Shown piece after piece: positions 1 to 12,794 of a stretch of DNA of 64,000 nt (the stretch's first letter is position 1; the number at the start of each line of letters is the position of its first letter). The notes under the pieces are model-generated. The model was not told where the DNA came from. It saw nothing but the letters and a program-made list of their open reading frames with translations, and searched no databases. A program made the position numbers and the translations under genes. This DNA is from Pseudisothecium myosuroides (Eukaryota; Streptophyta; Bryopsida; Hypnales; Lembophyllaceae), in the NCBI GenBank assembly GCA_951799445.1, contig OX637287.1:16616224-16680223 (forward strand). The letters run 5' to 3'.

Positions 1-44
1 GTACCATTGAAAAGATTATAATAGTCAAAGAAAGGAATCTTTAA

Positions 45-965
45 CCCCTAAAGGACCGAGGCCTATTTTTTGCCAAAAAACACTCAAAACTGCCATTTCT
101 ATAGCAAAGAGTAAAAAAAACATTTAATTGTTTTTTTTCCACATCTAACCGTAGGATCTTACACCTAACTAGTATTAAAAAGTGTGGAAAAAATTTCATA
201 ATTTTTGACCGCACAGATTGCAAGATATTTGCTTTTAAAGTGGAAAAAACAAGTTTTTCAGCACATTGCGGGACTGGATTTTTTGACTTTGAACATTTTT
301 AAATTAAAATTTTTGCACTACAGAGTTTTGAGCTTTAAATCTTTATAGTGGAGAATTGAGTTGAGAGTCTAGGAAAAAAAAAGAAATTCAAAAAAACTTA
401 ATTATCATTCTTCAAAAAATTGTTAAGTAGAAGTAGGTACAAGATAGAAGGAAAATCTAAAATATTTATATATTTTAGATGGAATTAAAATACACTAATC
501 CCAATGGTGAGATTGTCCTAGCAAGTAAATTAAACCATGAGAATTTTATTTTTTTTAAATTGCAAAAATTGCATTTAGAAATGAATCCTACAAGATATTT
601 TTTTCAAGAAGATGCTCTAACTGCTCGAAAAACAAGAATGTCCATAACTTCCTCATAACAAAGTCAAATGAAATGAATCAAAGCTTTACAGATAGACAAA
701 AATATAATCTATGAGGAAAAAAATATTTTAAAAAAAAATTCAAAATTTTGCAAAAAAATTTTGCTGCCCCCCATCCCTACGCATTCCAAGAAATGGCATA
801 ACTTCTCGCTCGAAGGTCTGATTTCAAATTTTTTTTTCCGCCACGTACCTCTCTCAATTCTTCACATTCAAAAGAAGTTTTCAAAAAATGGTATGAATTT
901 GTCCCCCCGTAGGTACATGCCCCAAGTCCCATTTGTCCCCCAAACGAACAATGGTCCTTTAGGGG
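45..965. mobile_element. TTAA-flanked non-autonomous element, copy 1
   Basis: A 921-bp AT-rich element bounded by TTAA at 41-44 and 966-969. Its ends are inverted: CCCCTAAAGGACC at the left and GGTCCTTTAGGGG at the right. It is clearly similar along its length to the copy at 49998-50930 and more distantly to 37376-38289 and 15786-17095. No transposase is visible. TTAA target sites and CC..GG termini are the hallmark of piggyBac-type transposition; assigning it to that superfamily is inference. Confidence 0.75.
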
Positions 966-3139
966 TTAAGTTTGGAGAGACAGGATCCTCTCATTGGGGC
1001 ACTCAGGAGTTAAGTGAGGAGGGAGAAACTGCATTCTAGGAGTAGCTTTGCCTTGACATCAAACTAAAAGCAATCCCAAAGACCAATGCCTATGTTAAAA
1101 ATAGTTTTTTGGAAGTCTAAAATTTGCCTCCTCTACTTTTCAAAAGTCCCACCCAATTTTTTTGGCAAATATGATTATCTTCTTACAAATATTGAACACT
1201 ACCATTTAGAAGTCTAAAATTTCATTTTTCTTATATGTAAGAATTGGTCAATTTAGGTGCATAGAAGTCCCCCTAAGTTGAGTGAATTGGATGACAGTGG
1301 GATCAATTATGGCTTCAATCCATAATTCAATTGTTTTGCATAGCAAATTTGGTGATTATTTCTTCCTAGAAAATGCTACTATTCCAAAATAATTGTTTCC
1401 CATATAATTGTTGGGTTAAAATTTGGGCATAATAAAATCAAAGGCTATTTGGCCTCGATTGACTTCCACATATCATAGTCGAATAATTGATTTATTGTTG
1501 CATTTATGACAAACAATCAATACTTTTATAAAACTACGATATAATCTTTGAATATTCTTTGAAATATTTTGTTTTCCATACTAGGCAATCTTTTTGGAGA
1601 ATATAATTTCCAACTCATTTTTAATTCTAAACCTGAAGCTATTATTTAATGAATGTGCCATTCAGCTATAAGAGTTTGTAAAAAATATAATTGTTATAAT
1701 TTTACAACAAAAATGAAAACAAATTGGTAAATAAAAAAAATTCCTTTAGTTAAGGTTTAACAATGATAAATAGCTTGTAAATTTCTCATGGAGTCATGAA
1801 AGGCCCCCCTTCATTTGGCCCCTTTTCAATTGTTATTTTAGATTGCATTGCATTTGAATTTTGATTCTTGTTATTTTGTAGGAATGATTACTACAATTAA
1901 GATATGATTGCATAATAAGTACACTATAGTTACAACGAGCTAGTCATCTTTTCCTTGAATTGAAGTTTTAGTCACCATGTTCCATCAATGAGTTACTATG
2001 ATTGAATGCACTCTAAACATAGTGAACTGTCTTATCTCAAAATTGAGGTTCTGGTCATATCTTTTCCACTCCAAGCTACAATAGAGGGTCAAAAAATTGA
2101 AATTTGCCAAAAATTAGACTATTCGTGAAATAATTGAGTTAAAAAAATTGATTTGAATATATATATATATATATAATTTTATTTTTCAAAATTTACATTC
2201 TTGACTTTCTACTACAATAGTGCTAGAAGGCTGAAAAACAAAGATAATGAACCATTTTTCTTAAGGTCCAACTTCCTACCCCCTATTGTTTATGGATTGG
2301 TTTGTTTTTACTTGGATTGCATTCAATCATGCCTTTTCTATCATTCAAAAATGTAACAAATTGAAACAAAATTTAAATGCACCTGCGCATAAGAATTGAA
2401 AAAAAAGACAAAGGAAAGACAACATTTCATGATTTAAAAGATAATTCTAATAACAATGAAACCAAATTTTTTTTACAAAAATTAAAAATGAACTGAAAAA
2501 TGAAATTTTTTATATATGGTGATAATAGGCAAGGGGAAGCAATAATTTAATTAGGGCTCTCAAGGGAGAATTGATCCCTCTTTGTCCCTTTATCACTCTA
2601 AAGGAAACAACATGGACTTATTTTTTTACTACAAAATGAAATTTGAAAAATTAGAATACATATTTGAAATTAAGGACTTTCAATAGCATAATTGAGTAAT
2701 CAAGGTCAAGAGAAATTAAGATAATCACTATTATATTATACTAAATAGAGGGCAAATTTTACATATATACTTAGTTGAGGCAATGAGAAGGACAATTTTC
2801 CTTAGCCAAACAAACCAAAGAAACTATTGAATGCACAAAATGAGTACAATACCATATGTGAAGGGCAAGATCAACACATCTTTGTCAAATATTATTTTGA
2901 TTTCCAAAAATAATATTAAATTATTTTTTGAAAACATAATTACCTAAAATGTTGTCATCTACACAAAATAGTGAAATTAGGTTGCTTTACCCCAAGAAAG
3001 TTACTTTACAAGCCATCAAAGTCAACTGATATTACTTCAAATATTTGCATTTGTACACATGGAGGTTCACAAGTCACAATTACAACAATACCTAATTCAA
3101 AAGTAGTGCATTTTTGTACTGTAATAGAAACTATTTATA
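966..3139. other. AT-rich spacer, no gene seen
   Basis: No coding or RNA gene is recognisable on either strand. The stretch contains a (TA)n microsatellite at about 2158-2178 and many A/T homopolymers. Confidence 0.6.
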
Positions 3140-3621
3140 TAAGGTAGTGTGCTCTAAAAGCAAGCGGATTCTTCAAATCGACCCTATATTTAGATCTGAA
3201 ATGGATATTGGGTGGTTCTTAAATGGACCTCTCAAGTCATTGAGAGAATTGAGAGAAAAGCTTTATTTATTCCAAGAGCCAATCATTGACCTTCATTTAC
3301 TCAAATCACTTTAGAAGTTGCAAGTGGTCAGATTTTGGAAGACCTAGGGTCACAAATAGGTGCCTACAACAATTTTTTTTTTAAATTCATAAGTAATTCA
3401 AAAATAATTTTATTTTTATTTTTTTTATTTTTATTTTTTATGCAATGGCTTGTTCCATTTGCTAAAAAAAAAAAAGATTCCAAAAATATGAAACCACTTG
3501 TGTTACGTTCCGCATCCATTTTTCTTTCTCTGAAAAATGATCCAAAAATATTTTTGTTCAAGGAACCTGTGAAAAAGGCAGACCAGCCCTTAAATGGTCG
3601 CTGTTAGAGCATATTACCTTA
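3140..3621. mobile_element. TAAGG-TIR element, copy a
   Basis: A 482-bp element with terminal inverted repeats: the left end reads TAAGGTAGTGTGCTCTAA and the right end is its imperfect inverse, ending TACCTTA. Related copies lie at 43768-44187, 49963-51312 (interrupted) and 62143 onwards. All share an internal block with 'gacctagggtcacaaat' and, in copies a-c, 'ccagcccttaaat'. No transposase is present, so it is probably a MITE. The target duplication is not clear for this copy. Confidence 0.6.
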
Positions 3622-3770
3622 CTGTCAATATTTATACAGAAATTAGTATGGGGTAACCTAATTTCACTATTTTGTGTAGACTATCTTAGAATTAATGTTT
3701 TTTTAAATTAAATTTCTGCCGAAGCTGCCCTGCAACTACGGTAGCCACTTTTGCAAGAAGGGGAGACGAC

Positions 3771-3808
3771 GGGGGACTGGTGGATCGACGGGGGACTGGT
3801 GGATCGGC
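3771..3808 (+). repeat. Tandem 19-bp duplication upstream of H3.3 copy A
   Basis: Two adjacent copies of a 19-bp unit (gggggactggtggatcgac, then the same with the second-last base changed) lie at 3771-3789 and 3790-3808. They are followed at 3815-3824 by TCCAACGGCC, which resembles the core of the plant mitosis-specific activator element. A regulatory role is a guess. Confidence 0.5.
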
Positions 3809-3968
3809 GGCGAATCCAACGGCCGAGGGTCCCTCGTCACCGGCTCCATCGCTCTTCTCCATCTCCCACTTGCCTTTCTTTCATCCTGCGCTCGCATTCT
3901 GCGCTTCAGTCGTCTTCTCGTCTTCTCGTCTTTGCGCATCGCCATCGCCGCTCTCGTTCTGTTTCAAG

Positions 3969-5725
<1,757 letters not shown>

Positions 5726-5764
5726 GTCGCCTAGCCTGAACACATGCAAAATACCCAAAAAATC

Positions 5765-5799
5765 AATAAAATCGAATTGGGGTTCTTGTGAACCCACCA
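5765..5799 (+). terminator. Poly(A) signal plus histone-type 3' stem-loop, copy A
   Basis: AATAAA at 5765-5770 is followed by GGGTTC (5780-5785), loop TTGT (5786-5789) and GAACCC (5790-5795), then ACCA. This is a perfect 6-bp stem with a 4-nt loop, starting 55 nt after the stop codon. The metazoan histone mRNA 3' stem-loop has the same dimensions and an ACCA/ACCCA 3' flank. Copy B has the same hairpin with a TTTT loop. Function is inferred. Confidence 0.55.
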
Positions 5800-7133
5800 A
5801 AAAATCTGGGTGCATTCGACGAGTGTGCTTGACATTTAGTGACATTGTGTGGACGTGTTTTTGTTTGCCTGAAATGCTCCAGAATGTGGGTTGTTGTTGG
5901 TGTTGAGTGCCGGGATGGATTTGGATGAGGTTCTCTGGTTTTCTGTCGATTGTGTAGGTTCTGTTGGTGTTGTCACTGGTTATGTTTGGCCTCCTGGATT
6001 ATGCCGATGGAACGGAACCCTGGATTCGTGATTGTTAAGGAGGGGGACCCTTATCTTCTATTTTCGTTACTGTACTATACTGTACATTGGAGCATTGACA
6101 ATGGTTTGGAAGTGTGGATTATTTTAGACAGTGAAATGTAAGAAGCACTTTGTGTGCTAGTGTGATTACAATTATACATAATTGTATGGATGCATTTTGA
6201 GGTCATAGCGGCCAGAGATATTTTGGGTGCTACTCTGCAAACGCATCAGTGACAGGTTCACGTGCCCCAAATATCAATCAGGAAAGCAAGGAAACCCTCA
6301 AATTGAGCTCACGAATTTCTGGCAGCAAAATTGTGTTAATAAGAGGACGACGAATGCGACTCATGGTGTAGGAATGAAGTGTTCTGCTCTGGAGATTTTC
6401 ATCACCCTAGATGGCATTTGTTCCTTAGTTTGCCGCCCAGGGCGCACCGGCCCAGAGAGCCGGACTGATGTTTTCCTCTTTTTCTTTTAATGGTCACCTC
6501 TTATTTCAAAAAAGAAGAAGATGACGACGAATGCCTGGAACGTAGGAACAATCACCATCGTAGAAACCCTACAAGAATCTGGAAATGGTTTTGAACGCAG
6601 CTGGATGAGCTTCAAGATTGCAAGTGAACTCCGCCTTGGATACCCAAGCGACCCCGAAGCACCTTGATAACAGGACCTAAAAAAGTTGCCATGAATCCCA
6701 TAGCCTGAAAGCCCATATCAGATCTGAAACTCTCTTCGTCACTTCCAAGTTCCAACACCAGCATGAGATGTTTTGGATTTTTGATATGCTTGATTGTCAA
6801 AAGCTGTTGAAGTGTAAGAAAAAACTTTCTTGGTTGTGCACCTAGAAAGTATTCTAAAGCCAATATCCTTGATGCAATTCCGAACAAATGAGAGATTCAA
6901 CTTTAACCGTTAATCCCATGCCCTTAATTCAATCTAAACATTAATTGCTTCAGTACCACTAGACAATGATATTGCCAATCATTAAAAGTCTAAAATCTGC
7001 CCCATTTTTCTGGATTACACATTTTGCTTAAAGCATGAACTCTTGATCTTCAAGTTTGCAGTTTGCAGAGTAAAAATTGGGGTGGAACTTGGGAAACGTA
7101 ACAACAGCATATCATGGATTAGCTACATGCGAT
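5800..7133. other. Spacer between H3.3 copy A and the hydrolase
   Basis: No recognisable gene. A minus-strand open frame at 6612-6887 (about 91 codons) has no family resemblance that I can name and lacks splice support; it may be the hydrolase 3' flank or chance. The rest is unremarkable plant intergenic DNA. Confidence 0.4.
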
Positions 7134-10100
7134 TTACTGTCCTGAATGGCGTGTCACAAACTCTTCCACCAAAGGATTCACAAGATGGGGAGCCTCATCC
7201 TGCATCATCACAAACAAGGCTCATAAGATCGCGTAACGTGACCCCATAACATGGTAAGAAAAACTCTCGTACATGCTTAATTTGTTTATATGTTATCTCA
7301 AATCAGGGTTAAGAACGACACAGTAGTCACGGACGAACGTTTTAAATTGATACTGTTGTCAAGCAGAATGACAAGATCAAGAAATTAATCAAACCTGTGG
7401 GCAATGACCAACGTTAGGAAGCACAATGAAATCCTCTACTGTGTCGAATTCACCATAAGCTCTTCCCAAAGCAATAGGCTCCCAGGGATCCTTGTCTCCC
7501 CACGCAATCACCACCGGGACCTACAAAAGGTACACACAGAACCTTAGACAGGAGTTTAATCCGTAAAATTTCCATTTCCAAGTGTGAGCAAATATTACCT
7601 AATCAGGGAATCCAAGGGGTATTATGAGTGGTGATATTCACTATCGAAACTTCCAGTTTAAAATTGCGATGATGAAGAGATAAAAGTTAATTTGGAAATG
7701 AGGTGGTGAGTTTTACCTTGACTCGAGGCAGCATTTCTTCAGGCAGAGGACCACCTGAATAGCAAATAAAGTCTAAGAAAACATCAACTGCCCCTGGTTG
7801 AAGTCCCGGTGTCAGTATTTTTTCGACCAATTCATCGGTGACAGCGCTGTCATCGTGGTAACACTGCACCCACATGCGCAGTGAGCATTGTTGAGTCATA
7901 GGGTCCAAAATGAATTCTAAGTACTGGAAGATGTCAGAAGCTGCGAAGGATGAAAGCAACATTAGGAGCTGTAGATTGTTAGAATATAGTTTCTAAGCAA
8001 CAAGAGTAACAAAACGAGCGAACCTCGCAGAGGATTCTCTTCACCGCTCCAGGTTTGGCGACGGACTTAAAAAAATTCTGACCCAGATTTGTCGTTCTGC
8101 ACACGAAGTTCAGGATATCAACAGATACACACGTCTTTGTAAACAAAATGCGATCCTATGACTCTCTCCTATAAGTGAGCTCCCTTTTTTTGTGCGTGTG
8201 TGTGTTTGAAATGCTATACAGTACTTGAACTTGAGAACAATTAAAAGAAGGGTATCCGCGCGAATACTCCAGCGAGTGCCCACCTTTGAAAGGCAACCCT
8301 GCTGAGCTGCCGGAGAGCATAAAGGCGTGCACTCAGATTGCTCACCGTAAAACATTCTGGAGTGATTTGACGAATGGACGCTTATACCACTGCTGCTTCT
8401 TGATGTGCAGCATGCGCAACGATGGGTTAATCAACATCAATCCCCGGACTTTCTGTGGCTCCAGGAGGGCGGCTTCTAACCCTACTATGCCTGAATTGTA
8501 CAATCAATTGTGAGAAGTAAGTTAGAACACACTAAACCTGTTAGCGACCTAATCCCATCTCCTACACTGATCCTGATGCCGGCAGCAACTCATCCATTCG
8601 TACACTACGTTGAACTTATTAGCAAGCTGTTGTAAGCGCGGCTTGGAATGGCTATGGCATGCCTCATCTCTGAAAGGAAATGGGGTTGTCTACTATCCCT
8701 TCAATAGTGGTCTACAACCTCCCACTTTGAAATTGCATCAAAAAATTCATTTACACTGATAGAAATCGATCTCAACAGGTTTGACTCTGCTGACTCGTGT
8801 TCCCAAAATGATCTCTCCATATCTCAATACCGATCTCCCAAGAATCACTCTCGTACATATTGTTTAACGTGACGCAAATAGTATCCTATTAGAATAAAGA
8901 TTTACAATAGGGAATTACAGTAGAGGGTTCTCAATTCCAACAATAAATAATTAAATTTCCCTCAAATTCTGACACGCATCATTCCGACATGGGTTGAGAC
9001 CCATTCGAATCCCACTGGAAATTATTTCTGCTAGTAGAAAAGATGAAAATGAGACTGAGAACCCAATACGGTACTGCGGTTCAATAAGAGATTGAGAGAT
9101 TTCAAGATGAAGGAGATTCATGAATTTAAACAGCAAGTTATCGCTGCGGCTGTTGCCGTATGTGCCAAAGGAAACAAACAACCCAGCAAGTTACCTCCAA
9201 CAGAGTTGCAAATAAGAAACGCCTTGTCGTTGACAACATCAGATAAGAAATCCAAGATTTGGCTGCCCCATGTCTCAAACGTGTAGAGCGTGTTGGGTGG
9301 CAAGTTTCGTGGGTTGGGCTTGTCGGAAAACCCATAGCCCAGAAGATCGATGGCATAAACTTGATGCGACTTGGCCAGCGTTGGAATGTTTTTCCGCCAG
9401 TGCTCACTGCCAAATTCAACAAGTCGGCAATCATGTGCTACACATTTCTTTTAAATCGTCTTATTAACCTTAGTGAGAACACTCAAAACAAGGATTCATG
9501 ATTTAAAAATGATCAATTCGATTGATCAAATTGCGAAAAATATAAATTAGAATGCAGCCGTATTTTATATCACCAAAAGCAGGAAAGAACATTGCACTTG
9601 TTGACCAAAAAATAATATAAAAGTGCAAAATAAAATGTTCCCTATGACCAGCTCAAAATGCTTCAAAAAGCATTATGTCTAATTTGACATGAAGCTGGTA
9701 AGTGGTAACTCTAGGAATTATGAAACGAGGATCAACGAGAAAAGAAGACGGCAAGCTGTTAAGCACTCACCAATTAGATCCAAATCCATGGATAAGGACC
9801 AGTGCCGGCCCGGCATCACCAGCGCAATGATATCGTATACTATACTCTCGCCACTTCCACGTTCTGCATCACATTCAACACTGATACAATCAATCTCAAG
9901 AACCCGCACGTCGCCCGAAATTTCGTACCCCTGAAATCTAGAGCTCAAAATTGGGACACAAAGTTCAGCCTTCCTAATGCAATAACGCCCAGCCAATATT
10001 GTAGTGCGCACGCTGTACGTACTTCCAAGGCATTCATTGCAAAACCTCCGAACATGAAAAATCCATGAAAAGAACCCCGACCCCCAAATTCAAAATGCCG

Positions 10101-10407
10101 CGAGACCCAACTTAGTCTCGACCCGGATGTCGCTGCTCGCTCCCAACTCCAGAGCAGAGACCACCGAACCCCGCAAATCCACAGCCCGGCCACCAGTGGT
10201 GCTCAATTCCGCAGAAACGCTCCACGACTGCGCTGTCCTCGAGCTCCGTGAATTCCAAAGCCGTGAATTGCTGAACACTTTGCAATTCTCCTGAAGTCGC
10301 AATCCTCTTCGGGAGAGAGGAAGCTCATGGAGGCTCGACGACGAGGATGTGGATGAGGAAGAGCAGGACTGCCATCGGCAAGAGGAGATGGCCATGGCGG
10401 AAGCCAT
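7134..10407 (-). CDS. Alpha/beta hydrolase fold protein, plastid-type, eight exons
   Basis: Exons on the minus strand: 10407-10112 (donor tentative), 9863-9771, 9406-9195, 8490-8346, 8096-8024, 7863-7717, 7520-7395, 7199-7134. Together they make 1158 nt, 385 residues, in frame throughout. The Ser-rich first ~60 residues look like a chloroplast transit peptide. Then come the strand after WKWREYSIRY, the oxyanion motif HGFG (124-127), the nucleophile elbow C-N-S-V-G-G (Ser198), the acid in WGDKDPW (Asp331 or Asp333) and the catalytic His361 in NVGHCPQ. From memory it resembles the Arabidopsis AT5G19850-type hydrolases, whose substrate I cannot state. The first Gly of the usual GxSxG is Cys here, as I recall for these relatives. 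The exon 1 donor (AA/GTTGGG) is weak; the other junctions are clear. The start is the first in-frame ATG of the transit-like exon. Confidence 0.88.
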
Positions 10408-10916
10408 CAGTAGTGAGTGTGGTCCTGCAACAACCAAAGACGATCCCCAAGGCTTCAAATTGGCAAAGGCTTCAAATTCAAGGGACGGGACTGGGAGCTT
10501 ACTAAAGGTCAGTGAGGTCAGTGAAGTTAAGTTACTACTTGTGGGTGGCCTGAAATCTCAGATGATACAAGCGAGCACCATGACGACGTGTTCTGTGCTC
10601 CGCTTTACAGGCAACTAGCATCCTTTGGAAACTGGCTTGGCTGACAGTCCAGTTAGAAGTTCAGTAACTTAGCAATGGGAAATTCAATTTCATACTGTTG
10701 TGCTCTGTGCCATTGCCACATTTAATAACTTTTACATCATGAGTCCAAACACCACAAAACAAAGCCCATGCACCCCTCCTTGCCTAGAGTTTTTTGACGG
10801 TACAAGAACGCAATCAGGGGATGCACAATCAGGAGATTTCAATGTAACAAACAAACAAAAACAAAACAAAACAAACTAACTTTAGGTAATGGAAATAGAT
10901 GGATGGATGGATCCTC
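10408..10916. other. Hydrolase upstream region
   Basis: Presumed 5' flank and promoter of the minus-strand hydrolase. It holds low-complexity (CAAAA)n-like DNA at about 10848-10878 and (GGAT)n at 10897-10913. No gene is seen. Confidence 0.4.
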
Positions 10917-10920
10917 TTAA

Positions 10921-12235
10921 CCCCTAAATGTAAAAACTGAGATTTTTGGCAATATAGTGATTTTGAGTAGCTCACTACGAGTGGAGTTTTTATTTTTTTT
11001 CTTTGAAAATTTCACACAATATGTGCCCGAGGAGTAGCTTTAAGGCCCAACAATTTTCATACCTTTTGACATCATGTTTAAAAAGTTATTGCATGATATG
11101 TGATTTTCATTGCTCGGCGGGCAGCCCGGGCAGCTCAAAAAACTTCTTTAAAACTTCTTTTTAAAAAAAATAAAATTTTTAAATTGGTTCTTTGGATTTA
11201 TATCTACGTGGGAAGCTTTGAATCATTCCATTTGGATTTACGAGTCAAAAGTTATGAAAAGTTTTAGTTTGTGGGTAGGTATGGAGTCTTTGAAAGCCAT
11301 AACTACCCGCAAACTAAAACTCCTCATAGCTTTTGACTCGTTATCCAAATGGAATGATTCAAAGCTTCCCATGTAGATATAAATCTAAAGAACCAATTTA
11401 AAAATTTTATTTTTTTTAAAAGTGATTTTTAAAGAAGTTTTTTGAGCTGCCTGGGTTGCCCGCCGAGCAATGAAAATCACATACTCCCTCTGTCCTACTA
11501 AAAACCTCCAAAACTCTTCCCGTTAAGAAATTAACTATATTTTCAATCAAAGTGCCAAAAATACATTCATTCAAGAATAAATAACCCATCCTTTAGATCT
11601 ATGCAAAATCTCAAGCTTAGACACTATCATTTAGGCACCCAAAATTCATGTCAAAAGTGTGATATTTGGACATATTTTATAATTGCTGCCAGCTCTGTCA
11701 TTTTAGATGATTTAAAGGGTGGTGGCTGCAATGGGATTGTAATGACATGTTCTCCAACCTAAATATCCAAAAATAAAAAAACTATCCCACTTTATGATCA
11801 AATTTTAATAGCACCAAAGTAGTCACTAAATAGGCTGTCAACACTACTATTTGACAAAGAAATTAGTACAAGGTGTCTCATATCGCCAAGGCCAAGCTTG
11901 CAAGGCCACGGGAATGCTTTTTAATTGTCTCACTTGCCCCCACAAGGTTGTTCAATGTAACAAACACTCACTAAACAATCAAAAACACAAAAGGGAGCTT
12001 TTTAGTGGGACAAAAATTCTGCTTGATTTGGAGGTTTTTAGTGGGACAGAGGGAGTATCATGCAATAACTTTTTAACCTTGAAGTCAAAAGTTATGAAAA
12101 TTGTTGGGCCTTAAAGCTACTCCTCGGGCACATATTGTGTGAAATTTTTAAAGAAAAAAAATAAAAACTCCACTCATAGTGAGCTGCCCAAAATTGCTAT
12201 GTTGCCAAAAAAAATGGTGTTTGGGCATTTAGAGG
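10921..12235. mobile_element. Palindromic TTAA-family element, interrupted
   Basis: A near-perfect palindrome. The left arm 10921-11284 (364 bp), a 12-nt spacer 11285-11296 and the right arm 11297-11483 plus 12058-12235 (365 bp) can be read directly. The right arm is split by the Stowaway-type element at 11484-12055. The outer ends read TTAA/CCCCTAAA and TTTAGAGG/TTAc, as in the other TTAA elements, and internal motifs (a stretch ending 'aatgattcaaagcttcc', and 'gctgcc') match copies at 45-965 and 49998-50930. It therefore looks like two half-elements joined head to head. Confidence 0.75.
11484..12055. mobile_element. Stowaway/mariner-type MITE with TA duplication
   Basis: A 572-bp insertion with terminal inverted repeats of about 29 bp (one mismatch) beginning CTCCCTCTGTCC and ending GGACAGAGGGAG, flanked by TA at 11482-11483 and 12056-12057. 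The CTCCCTC(C/T)GT terminus and TA duplication are the signature of plant Stowaway (Tc1/mariner) elements. No transposase frame is present. The unoccupied site survives in the opposite palindrome arm at 11092-11102, confirming one insertion with duplication of TA. Confidence 0.9.
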
Positions 12236-12238
12236 TTA

Positions 12239-12519
12239 CATTAGAAAAAATTCAGCCCTCGGGAGGGCCGCGAGTTCTAGACCCCTTGAGTGCATTTAGG
12301 GAGGAATTCAGCTACTGCTGACGTGGCATTACTCGTGCCACGTCAACGACACATCAGATTTTCATTATTTTTTAATATTTTTTATTTAAAAAAAAACATT
12401 ATATATATATATATATATATTATTTTATTTATTTTTATTTATTTTTCTGTTTTTGCACCTCGGGGGGCCGAAAAATGAATCCTTAACAACCCTCCCGAGG
12501 GCTCAGATTTTTCCTAATG
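12239..12519. mobile_element. Foldback MITE with central ABRE-like palindrome, copy 3
   Basis: A 281-bp foldback element with ends CATTAG...CTAATG and inverted arms containing cagccctcggg/cccgagggctc. At the centre a 27-bp imperfect palindrome at 12319-12345 carries TGACGTGGCA and TGCCACGTCA. Possible flanking duplication: AGGTTA at 12233-12238 and AGGTTG at 12520-12525. It abuts the right end of the palindromic TTAA element. Related copies are at 13709-14004 and 25007-25320. A (TA)n run lies at about 12401-12421. Confidence 0.7.
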
Positions 12520-12719
12520 AGGTTGAAGCACCTAGAACCGAGACTTTTGCTAGGAGCATGCCTGGTCCAAATGATGAAATTTTTGGAAAAATCTGTTAGC
12601 TTACTCGAATGAAACCAATCCAAGTCATTTTGTAAATTTGTGATATTTACACAATATTCTATGAATTTTCAAAGTTGAAAGCATATGGTACATGTTCGTA
12701 CTCCCTAGACTTTCTTTAA

Positions 12720-12790
12720 TCCCTAAAAGACTGGAGGTGCATAAAACATTGTTGTAGAAGTCGTCTAGTGGCCTTATGGTCCTTAAAGGG
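12720..12790. mobile_element. Minimal 71-bp TTAA element
   Basis: TTAA at 12716-12719 and 12791-12794 bracket 71 bp whose ends (TCCCTAAAAGACTGGAGG and GGTCCTTAAAGGG) match the termini of the approximately 920-bp TTAA elements. It appears to be an internally deleted copy reduced to its ends. Confidence 0.55.
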
Positions 12791-12794
12791 TTAA

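Noticed and set aside
9718..10011. Minus-strand frame containing GYEISGDVRVLEIDC as an extra hydrolase exon
   Set aside because: It is out of frame with the WKWREYSIRY exon, a stop precedes that exon in its own frame, and no donor fits; it is better read as intron 1.
11851..12114. 87-codon plus frame inside the Stowaway-type element
   Set aside because: No transposase motif; it ends across the element boundary, so it is chance.
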